Positions 54,724-63,679 of a stretch of 64,000 nucleotides of DNA are shown one piece after another. Position 1 is the first letter of the stretch. Every line of letters starts with the position of its first letter. This DNA is from Gemmatimonadota bacterium (GTDB lineage: Bacteria; Gemmatimonadota; Gemmatimonadetes; Gemmatimonadales; Gemmatimonadaceae), in assembly GCA_027307165.1 (NCBI GenBank), contig DAHUXM010000013.1:1-64000 (forward strand). Direction: 5' to 3'. The notes below the pieces were generated by a model. The model worked only from the letters and a program-made list of their open reading frames with translations. It did no database searches and was not told where the DNA came from. Both the position numbers and the translations under genes were made by a program.

Positions 54724-55968
54724 ATGAAGTCATTGCACCGCTCGGCCGCTGCGTCAGTCGTCGCCACGCTGGCAATCATCGTTTCCGCATGCGCTACCGC
54801 GCCGGTGCAGCCAGCGGCCGGTGTATCGCCGACCGGTGCCGCGCCACAGGTGATACTCGTCTCGATGGACGGATTCCGTCGCAGCTATCTCGACACCGAC
54901 TCCGTCCCGACGCTCCACGCACTCGGCCGCGAAGGCGTCACGGCCCAGGCGATGATACCGTCGTTTCCCACGCTGACATTTCCGAATCACTACACCATCG
55001 TCACGGGCCTCTATCCAGAGCACCACGGCATCGTCGGCAACACGATCTACGATCCCGAATTCAAGGCGCTGTTCACGATGAGCAACGCCGCCTCCAGGGA
55101 AAGTCGCTGGTGGGGCGGCCAGCCGATCTGGGTCACGGCGGAGAAGCAGGGCGAGCGCGCGGCGTCGATGTTCTGGGTGGGATCGGAGGTCGAGATCGAC
55201 GGCGTTCGGCCGACGAGATGGAAACCGTTCGACGGAAAGGTTCCGTTCCAGGCGCGCGTGGATACCGTGCTGTCGTGGCTCGATCTTACCGGTGCACAGC
55301 GCCTGTCGCTCATCACGCTCTACTTCGACGAGCCCGACCATACCGGTCATGAGGTGGGACCGGATTCACCAAGGACTGCCGAGGCTGCGGCGCGTGCCGA
55401 CAGCGCGCTCGGCAGGCTCGTACAGGGATTACGTGCGCGCGGCATGTACGACAAGGTGAATCTGATAGTCGTGTCGGACCACGGGATGTCACAGCTGTCA
55501 CCCGATCGCGTGGTGTATCTCGATGACGTGGTCGACACCGCGTCGATCCGCATCACTTCAATATCGCCCAACCTGATGGTCACGCCGCGCGATGGAGATG
55601 CTCTCGCGCTGCTTGCCAGAATCAGGAAACTGCCGCATGTGAGTGCGTGGCTCAAGGCTGATGTTCCTGAGCGTCTGCACTACAACGAAGGTCGTCGCAT
55701 CACACCCGTGGTCGCCGTCGCGGACGACGGGTGGACGATCGCGACGCACGGACCTCGCCGTGGTCCTCCGGGCGGTGCGCACGGTTACGACAACGCGAAT
55801 GCGTCGATGAATGCGATATTCGTGGCGCACGGCCCGGCGTTCAGGCAGGGAGTGACGATGCCGTCGTTCCCCAATGTCGACGTGTACGATCTGCTTGCGA
55901 AACTGCTTCGCCTGCAACCGGCGCTGAACGACGGATCGCTGCAGCCCTTTGCCGAGGTGTTACGCTGA
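54724..55968 (+). CDS. Nucleotide pyrophosphatase/phosphodiesterase-like lipoprotein
   Basis: A 414-aa protein with a lipobox (LAIIVSACAT). The alkaline-phosphatase-superfamily core has VILVSMDGFRRSYL (metal Asp), FPTLTFPNHYTIVTGLYPEHHGI with the nucleophile Thr, DEPDHTGHEVGPDSP, IVVSDHGMSQL and THGPRRGPPGGAHGYDN. This is the NPP type that cleaves phosphodiester or pyrophosphate bonds outside the cell. The substrate could be nucleotides or phospholipid head groups. Confidence 0.9.
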   Translation: MKSLHRSAAASVVATLAIIVSACATAPVQPAAGVSPTGAAPQVILVSMDGFRRSYLDTDSVPTLHALGREGVTAQAMIPSFPTLTFPNHYTIVTGLYPEHHGIVGNTIYDPEFKALFTMSNAASRESRWWGGQPIWVTAEKQGERAASMFWVGSEVEIDGVRPTRWKPFDGKVPFQARVDTVLSWLDLTGAQRLSLITLYFDEPDHTGHEVGPDSPRTAEAAARADSALGRLVQGLRARGMYDKVNLIVVSDHGMSQLSPDRVVYLDDVVDTASIRITSISPNLMVTPRDGDALALLARIRKLPHVSAWLKADVPERLHYNEGRRITPVVAVADDGWTIATHGPRRGPPGGAHGYDNANASMNAIFVAHGPAFRQGVTMPSFPNVDVYDLLAKLLRLQPALNDGSLQPFAEVLR

Positions 55969-55983
55969 TTCGCCGATCGCGAA

Positions 55984-56649
55984 TCAGGGCATCGGCTTTC
56001 CGCCGATTCCGTAGCGGCTCTTGATCACGAAGGCGATGATGAGCACCGCGTATTGCATGAAGGTGCTCACTTCGCTGCGCCACGCCTGCGGCCAGTCGAA
56101 GTCGCCGCCGGCGGGCAATGTGGGCGGACGTGGAATCCAGCGCGGCGTCGCCGACTTGTAAGAGAGATATTCGCCGTCGAAGGTGCTCTCCAGTACTCCT
56201 TCCTCGAACCGAACGATCAGGGAGTACTCGATTGCGAAGAGCACGATGGCTACCGGCAGAAACCAGAATACGCCGGAGATTACGGCGAAGCCCATCCAGA
56301 TCAGGAAGTTTCCGTTGTAGAGCGGATTGCGGCTCCAGGCGAACGGACCGTAAGTGACGAGTCTGTTGACGTTGCGCGAGCGCCGCCGCGTCGACGTGCC
56401 GGCCGCGGCGACGCCCCAGAGTCGCCACGCTTCACCCACCACCACGAGAGCGATACCGATCACCCAGAGCTGCGGCGACATCGAGCCCGGCGCCACCAGG
56501 GGAATGCCAAGGAAGAGGATCGGCAACCAGCCGCGCTGCCGGAACAAGACAGCGCCAGCCCGGGCTGCCGGAGTACGTTCCGCCGCTGAGAGCGACACAG
56601 CCGGTGCCGGCGCCGCCTTCGTCACTACGTCTTTCTGGGACTCATTCAT
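55984..56649 (-). CDS. Isoprenylcysteine/phospholipid methyltransferase-like membrane protein
   Basis: A 221-aa integral membrane protein. After a polar leader come helices (WLPILFLGIPLVAPG, LWVIGIALVVVGEAWRLWGV), then LVTYGPFAWSRNPLYNGNFLIW, the R-x-P-x-Y and SAM-binding type motif of ICMT/PEMT proteins, and EYSLIVRFEEGVLESTFDGEYLSYKS with the conserved E-E..Y pattern. It probably methylates a lipid or prenyl substrate. ATG 56649 is chosen; the frame upstream is REP sequence. Confidence 0.88.
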   Translation of the reverse strand: MNESQKDVVTKAAPAPAVSLSAAERTPAARAGAVLFRQRGWLPILFLGIPLVAPGSMSPQLWVIGIALVVVGEAWRLWGVAAAGTSTRRRSRNVNRLVTYGPFAWSRNPLYNGNFLIWMGFAVISGVFWFLPVAIVLFAIEYSLIVRFEEGVLESTFDGEYLSYKSATPRWIPRPPTLPAGGDFDWPQAWRSEVSTFMQYAVLIIAFVIKSRYGIGGKPMP

Positions 56650-56804
56650 CGGCTCAATTTGCAACAAGGTCGCGCGATGCTCAACACGTGATTTGCGCGG
56701 GGCTGCGCGGCCGGCCAGCGGCGGGCGCGTCAACCCACTGGAAATCGAAAGGGAGACCGTTCGATCGGTCTCCCTCTGATTCTTCGTCGTCCCCGCAAAA
56801 GTCT

Positions 56805-56908
56805 CGTCATTCCCGCGAAAGCGGGAATCCATCTACTGCCGAGAAGCTTCGTGCTATCATCACATCCAAAGACCGATAAAATGGATCCCCGCTTTCGCGG
56901 GAATGACG
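56805..56908. repeat. REPIN-like element, copy 5
   Basis: Inverted REPs flank a core CTACTGCCGAGAAGCTTCG, TGCTATCATCACATCC, AAAGACCGATAAAATGG, which is the reverse orientation of copies 2-4. A single REP follows at about 56920-56943. Confidence 0.92.
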
Positions 56909-56952
56909 GCAGACACATGGATCCCCGCTTTCGCGGGAATGACGGGTCACCG

Positions 56953-57342
56953 CTACGACTTCCTGGCCGTGGATTTCCGGCCCGCAGATTTGCGGCCGGT
57001 CGATTTCTTCCTGGCGCTGGTCCGCGCAGCCGATTTGCGTGATGCTGCCTTGCGTGGAGCCGACTTGCGGACCGACGTCTTCGACGCGCGCTTGCGTGGC
57101 GTCTTCTCACCCTTTTCTCGCGCCTCGTTTATTCCGATCGCGAGTGCCTGCTTCCGGCTCGTCACCTTGCGTCCGCCGCGTGTCTTGAGCGTGCCGCGTT
57201 TGCGTCGGCGCATCGCGCTGCCAACGGTTGCGCTCGCCTTGCTGCTGTACTTCCTGCCGGATGACTTCCGGCTCGACTTGCGGGCCGACGTCTTGTGAGC
57301 CGAAGACTTTCGCCCCGACCGTGATGCCTTGCGTGCTGCCAT
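56953..57342 (-). CDS. DUF6496-like basic protein with histone-type repeats
   Basis: A 129-aa, strongly basic protein. Residues 1-35 (ARKASRSGRKSSAHKTSARK) and ~85-129 (SRKSAARTSARKKSTGRKSA) are Lys/Arg/Ser repeats. The middle, KYSSKASATVGSAMRRRKRG and RKQALAIGINEARE, is the conserved DUF6496 core. It is a likely DNA-binding nucleoid protein. With the SWIB protein at 29997 it is the second histone-tail-like protein in the window. Confidence 0.85.
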   Translation of the reverse strand: MAARKASRSGRKSSAHKTSARKSSRKSSGRKYSSKASATVGSAMRRRKRGTLKTRGGRKVTSRKQALAIGINEAREKGEKTPRKRASKTSVRKSAPRKAASRKSAARTSARKKSTGRKSAGRKSTARKS

Positions 57343-57441
57343 CTGAACCTCCCCGGAAAGGTTGATCTGTGACGCACGTAATGTTTTGCAAGAGCCGCGC
57401 CGATCAGGCCCATGCGTGCTGAGCGTACCCGCACTGAAATG

Positions 57442-58440
57442 TCAGAGCAAACGCGAGTCGAAGGTGTTCCAGAACAGCGTCGTTCCGCTTGCAGTGCGCG
57501 CAAGCGACAGTGCTACCACAAACGCCTTTGCGGAATAGGTGTCGTCGAGCTGAATTCCCGTGGCCGCTGCGAGTGAGCGCGCAGCCGCGGTTGCGGCGGG
57601 AAGCGGTCTGCCGTACGCGCCGCCGTACGCGTCGCGCACGACGCCGAGCAGATGCGCTGGAACGCGCGGAATGCGCTCTCCGCTCATTCGCTCGATCAGG
57701 CGCGCGGTTCGCGAGATGAGCCGCCGCACCCGCAGTCTGTTCGCGACGATGGCCGGCGTCACCTGGACGCAGATCGTCGCGATGTCGAGTCCCGCGATTG
57801 CGAATCCGAGTGACAGGCCGGCAACGGTCCCACCACTTCCCAGCGGTACTACTACGCGCGCTGGCATCGGCAACTCTCCGGCGCGGATCTGTTCCGCAAG
57901 CTCCAGTGCGGCGTTGACGTGCGCGAGAACGCCGATCGGTGTGGATCCGCCAAGCGGCACATAATGGCATCGCTGAGTGAGCCGAGCCAGCTGCGCGGCG
58001 AGCAGCGCGCGCGTCGCACCGCCATACACGCGCGATGACACGCATTCATCGGAGATCATGTCGGCGACGCGGTACGCCGAGTGATTCATGTCATGTCGCC
58101 ATCGTATGCCGATGACCCGAGCGCCGAGTCTGCGTGCGTGCATCGCCGTGGCAAGCACGTGCGTGGATCCCTCGCCGCCGGTCGTGATGACAGTGTCGCC
58201 GCTGCCGACACCGGCGAGCAGGAACTCGAGCGCTCGCGCCTTGTTGCCGCCGCAGACCGCTGCGTTGAGGCCGTCCGACTTGATCCATATCTCGGCGCCG
58301 TCAACAGCAACGCGATCGACAGGGGAGGGCAGGATGCACAACGAGACGCGTGGAATCGCGCGAAGTGCGGGGAATCGCTCGTACAACGGCAGCGGCGATC
58401 CTTTGCGTTCTCCCCGGACCTGCGGTGTCTCGTCCGTCAT
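57442..58440 (-). CDS. PLP-dependent D-cysteine desulfhydrase / ACC deaminase-like enzyme
   Basis: A 332-aa fold-type II PLP enzyme. The PLP lysine lies in VCGGNKARALEFLLAG, with IWIKSDGLN upstream, TTGGEGSTHVLATAMHARRLG and PLGSGGTVAGLSLG for phosphate binding. This matches the ACC deaminase / D-cysteine desulfhydrase family. True ACC deaminases need extra active-site residues that I cannot verify, so a desulfhydrase role is at least as likely. It starts 9 nt after the stop of the AI-2E gene on the same strand. Confidence 0.88.
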   Translation of the reverse strand: MTDETPQVRGERKGSPLPLYERFPALRAIPRVSLCILPSPVDRVAVDGAEIWIKSDGLNAAVCGGNKARALEFLLAGVGSGDTVITTGGEGSTHVLATAMHARRLGARVIGIRWRHDMNHSAYRVADMISDECVSSRVYGGATRALLAAQLARLTQRCHYVPLGGSTPIGVLAHVNAALELAEQIRAGELPMPARVVVPLGSGGTVAGLSLGFAIAGLDIATICVQVTPAIVANRLRVRRLISRTARLIERMSGERIPRVPAHLLGVVRDAYGGAYGRPLPAATAAARSLAAATGIQLDDTYSAKAFVVALSLARTASGTTLFWNTFDSRLL

Positions 58441-58449
58441 CCTATCCTG

Positions 58450-59652
58450 TCATTCATCCGGATGCGGTGGCGGCTCGGCGACGAACGGCAACGGAGTCGG
58501 ATCGCCGATCACATCCTCGACGTACAGCATCTTCACGAGGATCATCACCAGGACCAGCAGTGGAACGGCGACGAACAGCCCCATGACACCGAACGCGAGT
58601 GCCATTCCGGCCTGCGTAAGCACCGTGAGAACCGGCGGCAGATTCACTCCCTCCTTCATGAGGAGCGGGATCAGCAGATGGCTCTCGAGGAAGTGGATGA
58701 TGTAGAAGGCGACCAGCACGGCCGCGGCCTTCTCAGGCGAATCCACGAAGCCCATCGCGATCGCCGGCACCGCGCTGATGATGGGCCCGGCCATGGGGAC
58801 GAACTGCAGCAGGCCGGACAGGATCCCCAGCGGTACCGCAGCGCGTACCTGCAGCGCCGTGAGCACGGCGGTCGCGACCACGCCCATGACCACCATTGCG
58901 ACGAGCTGAGTGACGAGCCAGCGGCGCAGGGCGAGCGTTATCGCCTCCAGCACCTGCTCGCCGCGTACTCGTTTGCTGTGCGGAATGAGGGCGATGATCC
59001 CGCTGCGATAAAGCTTGGGGTCGGCTCCTATGTAAACAGCCAGGAAAAAGATGATGACTATGCTGGCCGCAACCTCGACGGTCGAGTGGAGCACCGGAAG
59101 AACGTAGCCCGAAGCCCCTGGACTTCGGGCCAGGATCTGCTCCTTGAGCGCCCTGAGGTGAACCAGGGAATCACCGCCTTGCGGCTCATTTAGTCCTATA
59201 CTGTCCCGTTGCTGCTGCGATAATGGCGCTACTTGTGTGGAGTCCGGCTCGCCCGTAAGTAATGAGCCGACCACGCCGCCCTGGCGCTGCCCGATCCATC
59301 TGTCCAGCTTCACGAAGGCTTCCGGGAGGCGTTGCTTGAGCTCGCGGTACTGGGTCCGGACCGTTGGGCCGGTCCAGGCGCCGAAGCCTATCAAGAGCGC
59401 GACCGAGGCTGCTACTATCAGGGCCGCGCCCAGTCCCTGTCCTATGCCGAATCGCCGCAATCTCGCCGCGCCTGCCGAGATCGCGATGCCGAGCAGCGCT
59501 CCGATGTAGGCGACGAAGATGAGATTGTGAGCCCGGAAGATCACGAAGCCGCTGACCGCAACGAGCAGGATTACGATTGCCGCTCGTGCTATGTCACGGG
59601 TAAACCAGCCTGGGTGACGCTCTGTGGGACGCGGGAATCGCTCTGAGGTCAT
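58450..59652 (-). CDS. AI-2E family transporter
   Basis: A 400-aa membrane protein of the PF01594 family with about seven or eight helices (AAIVILLVAVSGFVIF, LIFVAYIGALLGIAISAG, AALIVAASVALLIGFGAW, VEVAASIVIIFFLAVYIG, MVVMGVVATAVLTALQV, PLGILSGLLQFVPMAGPIIS). The last motif is characteristic of the family. Members export autoinducer-2 or act as Na+/H+ antiporters; the sequence does not decide. The loop at residues 105-185 is longer and more polar than usual. It is divergent from rnd, 13 nt apart. Confidence 0.9.
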   Translation of the reverse strand: MTSERFPRPTERHPGWFTRDIARAAIVILLVAVSGFVIFRAHNLIFVAYIGALLGIAISAGAARLRRFGIGQGLGAALIVAASVALLIGFGAWTGPTVRTQYRELKQRLPEAFVKLDRWIGQRQGGVVGSLLTGEPDSTQVAPLSQQQRDSIGLNEPQGGDSLVHLRALKEQILARSPGASGYVLPVLHSTVEVAASIVIIFFLAVYIGADPKLYRSGIIALIPHSKRVRGEQVLEAITLALRRWLVTQLVAMVVMGVVATAVLTALQVRAAVPLGILSGLLQFVPMAGPIISAVPAIAMGFVDSPEKAAAVLVAFYIIHFLESHLLIPLLMKEGVNLPPVLTVLTQAGMALAFGVMGLFVAVPLLVLVMILVKMLYVEDVIGDPTPLPFVAEPPPHPDE

Positions 59653-59665
59653 GATAGATTGAGGT

Positions 59666-60802
59666 ATGGCAGATCCGTACCAGCCAGTTTACCTGGACAC
59701 AGCAGAAAAAGCCGGCCTTTTCGTGGACTCCATTGCGGACGTCCGCGAAATCGCGCTGGATACCGAAGGGGCGAGCTTCCATCGCTACGTCGATCGGATC
59801 TATCTGCTGCAGCTCTCCACGCAGCATCATAGTGCCATCATCGATCCGTTGCACGCAGGTGCGCTGCCCAAGCTTGGCGCGCTGATGGAGAATCGGGAGG
59901 TGGAGGTCATCTTCCACGACGCCGACTACGATCTCCGGCTGCTTCGCCAGGACTACGGCTGGCATACGACGCACGTGTTTGACACCCGTATCGCGGCACA
60001 GTTGCTTGGGATTCCGGCGTTCGGGCTTGCGGCGCTGCTGGAGAAGTTCTTCAGTGTGAAGCTGGACAAGCAGCACCAGCGAGCTGACTGGTCGATGCGG
60101 CCTCTCACGCCGAGCATGCTCGACTATGCCGCGCAGGACACGCGCTATCTGCTGGATTTGAGGGACGAATTGCGCACCGGGCTGGAATCGCTTGGTCGCA
60201 TGTCGTGGGCGGAGGAGGAGTTCGAGCGGCTCGAGTCGATCCAGTTCGCACCGGACGATCCTGCGACGGGCTTCATGCGTACCAAGGGCGCGCGCGATCT
60301 CAAGCGGCGCGAGCTTGCGGTGCTCAAGGAGCTGGTTGCATGGCGCGACGAGCGCGCCGCGGCTCTCGATCGCGCGACGTTCCGTGTAATGGGCAGTGAG
60401 GCGATGTTCGAGATTGCGCGCGTGCATCCCAAGACGCGCGAGGAGCTCGCCGCGATCAAGGGCGTCCCGCGCGGGGTGGTAGAGCGGCACGCGCAGGATC
60501 TGCTGGATGCGGTGCAGCGCGGGCTCGCGGTTCCCGAGGCCGATCTGCCGCGCTTTCCGCGGGCACCGCGCTGGGACCGCGACCCCGACTTCGATTCCAA
60601 CGTCGCGAAGCTGAAATCGGTCAGAGATGTCGCGGCGGGCCGGCTCAAGCTGGATCCCGGGGTGCTGTGCGCGCGGGATCGCATGGAAGCAGTCGCGCGC
60701 CGGAAGCCGAAGGCGGTCGAGGAGCTCGCCGAGATCCCGGAGCTCAGGCGTTGGCAGGCGTCGGTGTTGGGATCGGATTTCGTGGCGGCGTTGCGGGGAT
60801 AA
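59666..60802 (+). CDS. rnd: Ribonuclease D
   Basis: A 378-aa protein. The DEDDy exonuclease domain has D32 and E34 in EIALDTEGASFHRY, D89 in FHDADYDLRLL, and YAAQDTRYLLDL with the Tyr and last Asp. An HRDC domain follows at about 210-290 (KRRELAVLKELVAWRDERAA, HPKTREELAAIKGVP). It trims 3' ends of tRNA and other RNAs. Divergent from the AI-2E gene; downstream lies a tandem repeat array. Confidence 0.94.
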   Translation: MADPYQPVYLDTAEKAGLFVDSIADVREIALDTEGASFHRYVDRIYLLQLSTQHHSAIIDPLHAGALPKLGALMENREVEVIFHDADYDLRLLRQDYGWHTTHVFDTRIAAQLLGIPAFGLAALLEKFFSVKLDKQHQRADWSMRPLTPSMLDYAAQDTRYLLDLRDELRTGLESLGRMSWAEEEFERLESIQFAPDDPATGFMRTKGARDLKRRELAVLKELVAWRDERAAALDRATFRVMGSEAMFEIARVHPKTREELAAIKGVPRGVVERHAQDLLDAVQRGLAVPEADLPRFPRAPRWDRDPDFDSNVAKLKSVRDVAAGRLKLDPGVLCARDRMEAVARRKPKAVEELAEIPELRRWQASVLGSDFVAALRG

Positions 60803-60808
60803 CGACGC

Positions 60809-60975
60809 CCCGATCGATGACGACGGCGTCGTCGCGACCCCACGCCCCCATCGATGACGACGACGTCGTCGCGATCCCCACGCCCCATCGATGACGACGA
60901 CGTCGTCGCGATCCCCATGCCCCGATCGATGACGACGACGACGCGACGCCGACGCCCCCATCGACGACGACGCCC
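60809..60975. repeat. Tandem array of ~37-bp units downstream of rnd
   Basis: ATCGATGACGACG recurs at 60813, 60850, 60887 and 60925, with a variant at 60960 (periods 37, 37, 38, 35). Most units carry GACGACGTCGTC, itself a palindrome, and end CGATCCCCA(C/T)GCC. The remainder of 60976-61276 holds GC palindromes, a 10-T run (61067-61076) and C-runs, with no gene. Confidence 0.85.
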
Positions 60976-61216
60976 GTAGGGGCAGGCCCCCGTGCCTGCC
61001 CGCCGTACGACGACGCCCCCCGCCCCCGTCGAACCCCATGACGTAATCCATACCCGGCGCGCGACGTTTTTTTTTTGACGTCCCCGACGTTTTTCCGCCA
61101 TTCCCCCGTTTTTCGTCTGTTCCCGACGTTTTCCGCCGCCCCCCCCGTGTCTTTTGCCCCGAGCCACCGTATCGTTCACGGCATCAGGGCGGGGCGGGCA
61201 CGGGGGCCCGCCCCTA
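60975..61216. repeat. Inverted pair of GC-rich repeats in the rnd-sigma gap
   Basis: GTAGGGGCAGGCCCCCGTGC with CTGCCC following (about 60975-60999) matches, in reverse complement, GGGCACGGGGGCCCGCCCCTAC at about 61195-61216. Together they bracket the T-run and C-run stretch. Confidence 0.75.
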
Positions 61217-61276
61217 CAGAATCCACGTACGGATTCAAACCTTCCTTTACTCCGGTCCGTCTTATTGCCAGGACCG

Positions 61277-61861
61277 ATGCAGACAGCCCTTGCCACCTCG
61301 CCCGAGACCATGAGTCCGACCACGAGTCCCACCATGAGTCCCATGGCCGCCGAGCCCGATGTACGACTCGCGGCCAGCGGGGACAGGCATGCGTTTGAGA
61401 GATTGTACCGGGACAACTTGAATCATGTGTACGCAGTGTGTGTGCGGATGTGTGGTGACCGCATGCGTGCGGAGGAGCTAGCGCAGGATGCGTTCGTGCG
61501 GGCGTGGGAGCGGTTGCCGCAGTTTCGGGGCGACTCCGCCTTCTCGACATGGCTTCACCGATTGACGGTGAACGTCGTGCTGGAGGCCCAGCGTAGCGAA
61601 CGACGCAATCGCGCTCGAACCGAGAGCGATGACGTACTGGATGAGGCACCGCCGATCGTGAGGCGCGAGCATCATGCGGAGAAGATGGATCTCGCGGTTG
61701 CGATAGCGGCGTTACCACCCGGTGCCCGCGCGGTGTTCGCACTGCACGACGTGGAAGGATACAAGCACGAGGAGATCGCGGAGATGCTCGACATCACTGC
61801 AGGCGGAAGCAAGGCTCAACTGCATCGCGCTCGGCGACTTCTCAGGGAGGCACTGGCATGA
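61277..61861 (+). CDS. ECF-type RNA polymerase sigma factor
   Basis: A 194-aa sigma factor. Region 2 is AFERLYRDNLNHVYAVCVRM..AEELAQDAFVRAWERLPQFRG and STWLHRLTVNVVL; region 4 is VAIAALPPGARAVFALHDVE with GYKHEEIAEMLDITAGGSKA (an HTH) and LHRARRLLREAL. The ATG at 61277 has AGGA just upstream; the frame to 61154 lies in repeats. It overlaps the next gene, a likely anti-sigma factor, by 4 nt, so the pair forms a classical ECF module. Confidence 0.92.
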   Translation: MQTALATSPETMSPTTSPTMSPMAAEPDVRLAASGDRHAFERLYRDNLNHVYAVCVRMCGDRMRAEELAQDAFVRAWERLPQFRGDSAFSTWLHRLTVNVVLEAQRSERRNRARTESDDVLDEAPPIVRREHHAEKMDLAVAIAALPPGARAVFALHDVEGYKHEEIAEMLDITAGGSKAQLHRARRLLREALA

Positions 61862-62607
61862 CGAACGAAGAACCGCTCATGGATGACGAGCAGGCTGGAG
61901 ACGCGGTGGCGAAGTATCTCGAGGAAAACCCGGAGTTGTTGCAGGGCATCGTGCCGGAGCACGATCTGTGGCCGGCGATCGAGAGCCGGATATCGGCGCG
62001 CGTCATTCCGATGTCGGCGCGTCCCGCGCGAGCTGCCCGCAGATCGTTCGGATGGGTGCCGATGCTGATCGCCGCGTCGGCGCTCATCGCCGCGAGTGCG
62101 GGAGTGACGTACGTACTGACCACGCGATCCGTCTTGCAGGGCCGTGCGGTGGCGAGCAACGTTGCGAACACCCCTGCAGTCATACCCGCAACCACGGACA
62201 CGCAATCACGCGTCGTGAAGCAGGGTGAGACTGCCGCGACACAATCACGGGTTGGAAGCGTTGCGGTGCACGCCGCGGACGATTCGCCGAAGATCACGCA
62301 GCACAGTCGCGCCGCGATGCAGCTTGCGTCACGCCAGGGCGACAACGACGGCGATGCGATGCGGCAGACCTACGATTCCGAGATCACCACACTGCGCGCG
62401 GCACTGGATGCGCGGCGCGGGCAGTTGAATCCATCCACGGTTGCAGTGATCGAGCAGAATTTGCGCGTCATCGATGAAGCAATCAGCCAGTCCAAAGCGG
62501 CGCTCGCGAAGGACCCGAACAGCCGTCTCCTGAATGATCAGCTGGACCGCACGCTCGCCAAGAAGACAGGGTTGTTGCGCGCTGCGGCACTACTTCCGTC
62601 AGCGTGA
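61858..62607 (+). CDS. Probable anti-sigma factor, single-pass membrane protein
   Basis: A 249-aa protein. The cytoplasmic part (residues 1-65, GDAVAKYLEENPELLQGIV) lacks a Zn-binding H-x3-C-x2-C motif. A membrane helix at about 66-90 (VPMLIAASALIAASAGVTYVL) is followed by a periplasmic region with a long helix (STVAVIEQNLRVIDEAISQS). Position directly after the ECF sigma gene (ATGA overlap) is the main evidence for its role. The sequence-specific anti-sigma fold is not proven. Confidence 0.72.
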   Translation: MTNEEPLMDDEQAGDAVAKYLEENPELLQGIVPEHDLWPAIESRISARVIPMSARPARAARRSFGWVPMLIAASALIAASAGVTYVLTTRSVLQGRAVASNVANTPAVIPATTDTQSRVVKQGETAATQSRVGSVAVHAADDSPKITQHSRAAMQLASRQGDNDGDAMRQTYDSEITTLRAALDARRGQLNPSTVAVIEQNLRVIDEAISQSKAALAKDPNSRLLNDQLDRTLAKKTGLLRAAALLPSA

Positions 62608-62629
62608 TGACGAGAGAGGAAATGAGTAT

Positions 62630-63679
62630 ATGAGCAACACGCACATGAAGATCCGAATGCAGAGACTCGTCCTTCCCGCCGTGATAGCGGCGTTCGCGAT
62701 TGGCGCAGCTCCGTGCTGGGCCCAGGTCCCCACACCGCCATCGCCGCCGAGTCCCCCAAGTCCGGCCGATGCACCTGTGTCTCCACGTCCGCCGCGACCG
62801 CCGCGTCCACCGCGGACATGGTTCGGCGGCGATCACGGAGTCGCGAAGATCGACACGCTGCTTCCGTTCTCGTCGAACGGCACCATCGACCTTTCGCTGG
62901 TCTCTGGGACGATGAAGGTCTCTACCTGGGACAGGAACCAGGTGCGGGTGGTCGCGAGTACCACTGGCGAGCCATCGTTGCAGCTCGACGCAAGCAGCAC
63001 GCATCTGACTCTGGAGCAGACAAGGTCCGGGAGCCGGCGCGGGCGCGGCGATGACATTGGAACGGCCACGTACGACGTCACGGTTCCGAGCGGAACGCGG
63101 GCGTCGTTGGCAGCGGTATCCGGAAGCATCAACGCCACAGGTCTGCGTGGAGCGGTCGACGCGAGCAACGTCAGCGGCTCGATGGATCTTCGCGACCTCG
63201 GCGCATCCCTGAACGTCGAAGGCGTATCGGGCCGCATAACGGTTGCCAACGTCGCCAGTGATGCCCATGTCGAGAATGTCAGCGGGCGCGTCTCGCTTAC
63301 GGGGGTCGGAGGGTCGGTCAACGCCGAGACCGTGAGCGGAGGTATCAGCCTGGCCGGTGTGCGGGGCGATCGGGTGCATGTCACGACCGTGAGCGGCGAC
63401 ATCGACTTTACCGGATCCGTACCGAGCTCCGGAAGGTATGACTTCGAGACGCACTCGGGTGACGCGAGACTGAAGCTGGCGAGCAACACCCAGGCGACTC
63501 TGAGTGTCGAAACATTCAGTGGATCGGTATCGAATGACTTTCCCGGAGCCGTAAGGCGAAAGAACAGTGATCCGGATGACGACAGTACCAATTATGACTT
63601 CATAATCAACCGCGGTGGCGGACGGGTGCGAGTAGAAACTTTCAGCGGCAGCGTACACATCTCAAAGGTGAACCAATGA
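62630..63679 (+). CDS. Secreted DUF4097 protein
   Basis: A 349-aa protein with a signal peptide (LVLPAVIAAFAIGAAPCWAQ), then a Pro-rich linker (PSPPSPPSPADAPVSPRPPR) and a DUF4097 beta-helix-like domain with many V-S-G-x-I/V repeats (LAAVSGSINATGLRG, VEGVSGRITVANV, VETFSGSVSND, VETFSGSVHIS). Such proteins follow ECF sigma/anti-sigma pairs in this phylum and may be envelope adhesins or sensors. The ATG at 62630 opens the signal peptide. It overlaps the next gene by 4 nt. Confidence 0.85.
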   Translation: MSNTHMKIRMQRLVLPAVIAAFAIGAAPCWAQVPTPPSPPSPPSPADAPVSPRPPRPPRPPRTWFGGDHGVAKIDTLLPFSSNGTIDLSLVSGTMKVSTWDRNQVRVVASTTGEPSLQLDASSTHLTLEQTRSGSRRGRGDDIGTATYDVTVPSGTRASLAAVSGSINATGLRGAVDASNVSGSMDLRDLGASLNVEGVSGRITVANVASDAHVENVSGRVSLTGVGGSVNAETVSGGISLAGVRGDRVHVTTVSGDIDFTGSVPSSGRYDFETHSGDARLKLASNTQATLSVETFSGSVSNDFPGAVRRKNSDPDDDSTNYDFIINRGGGRVRVETFSGSVHISKVNQ

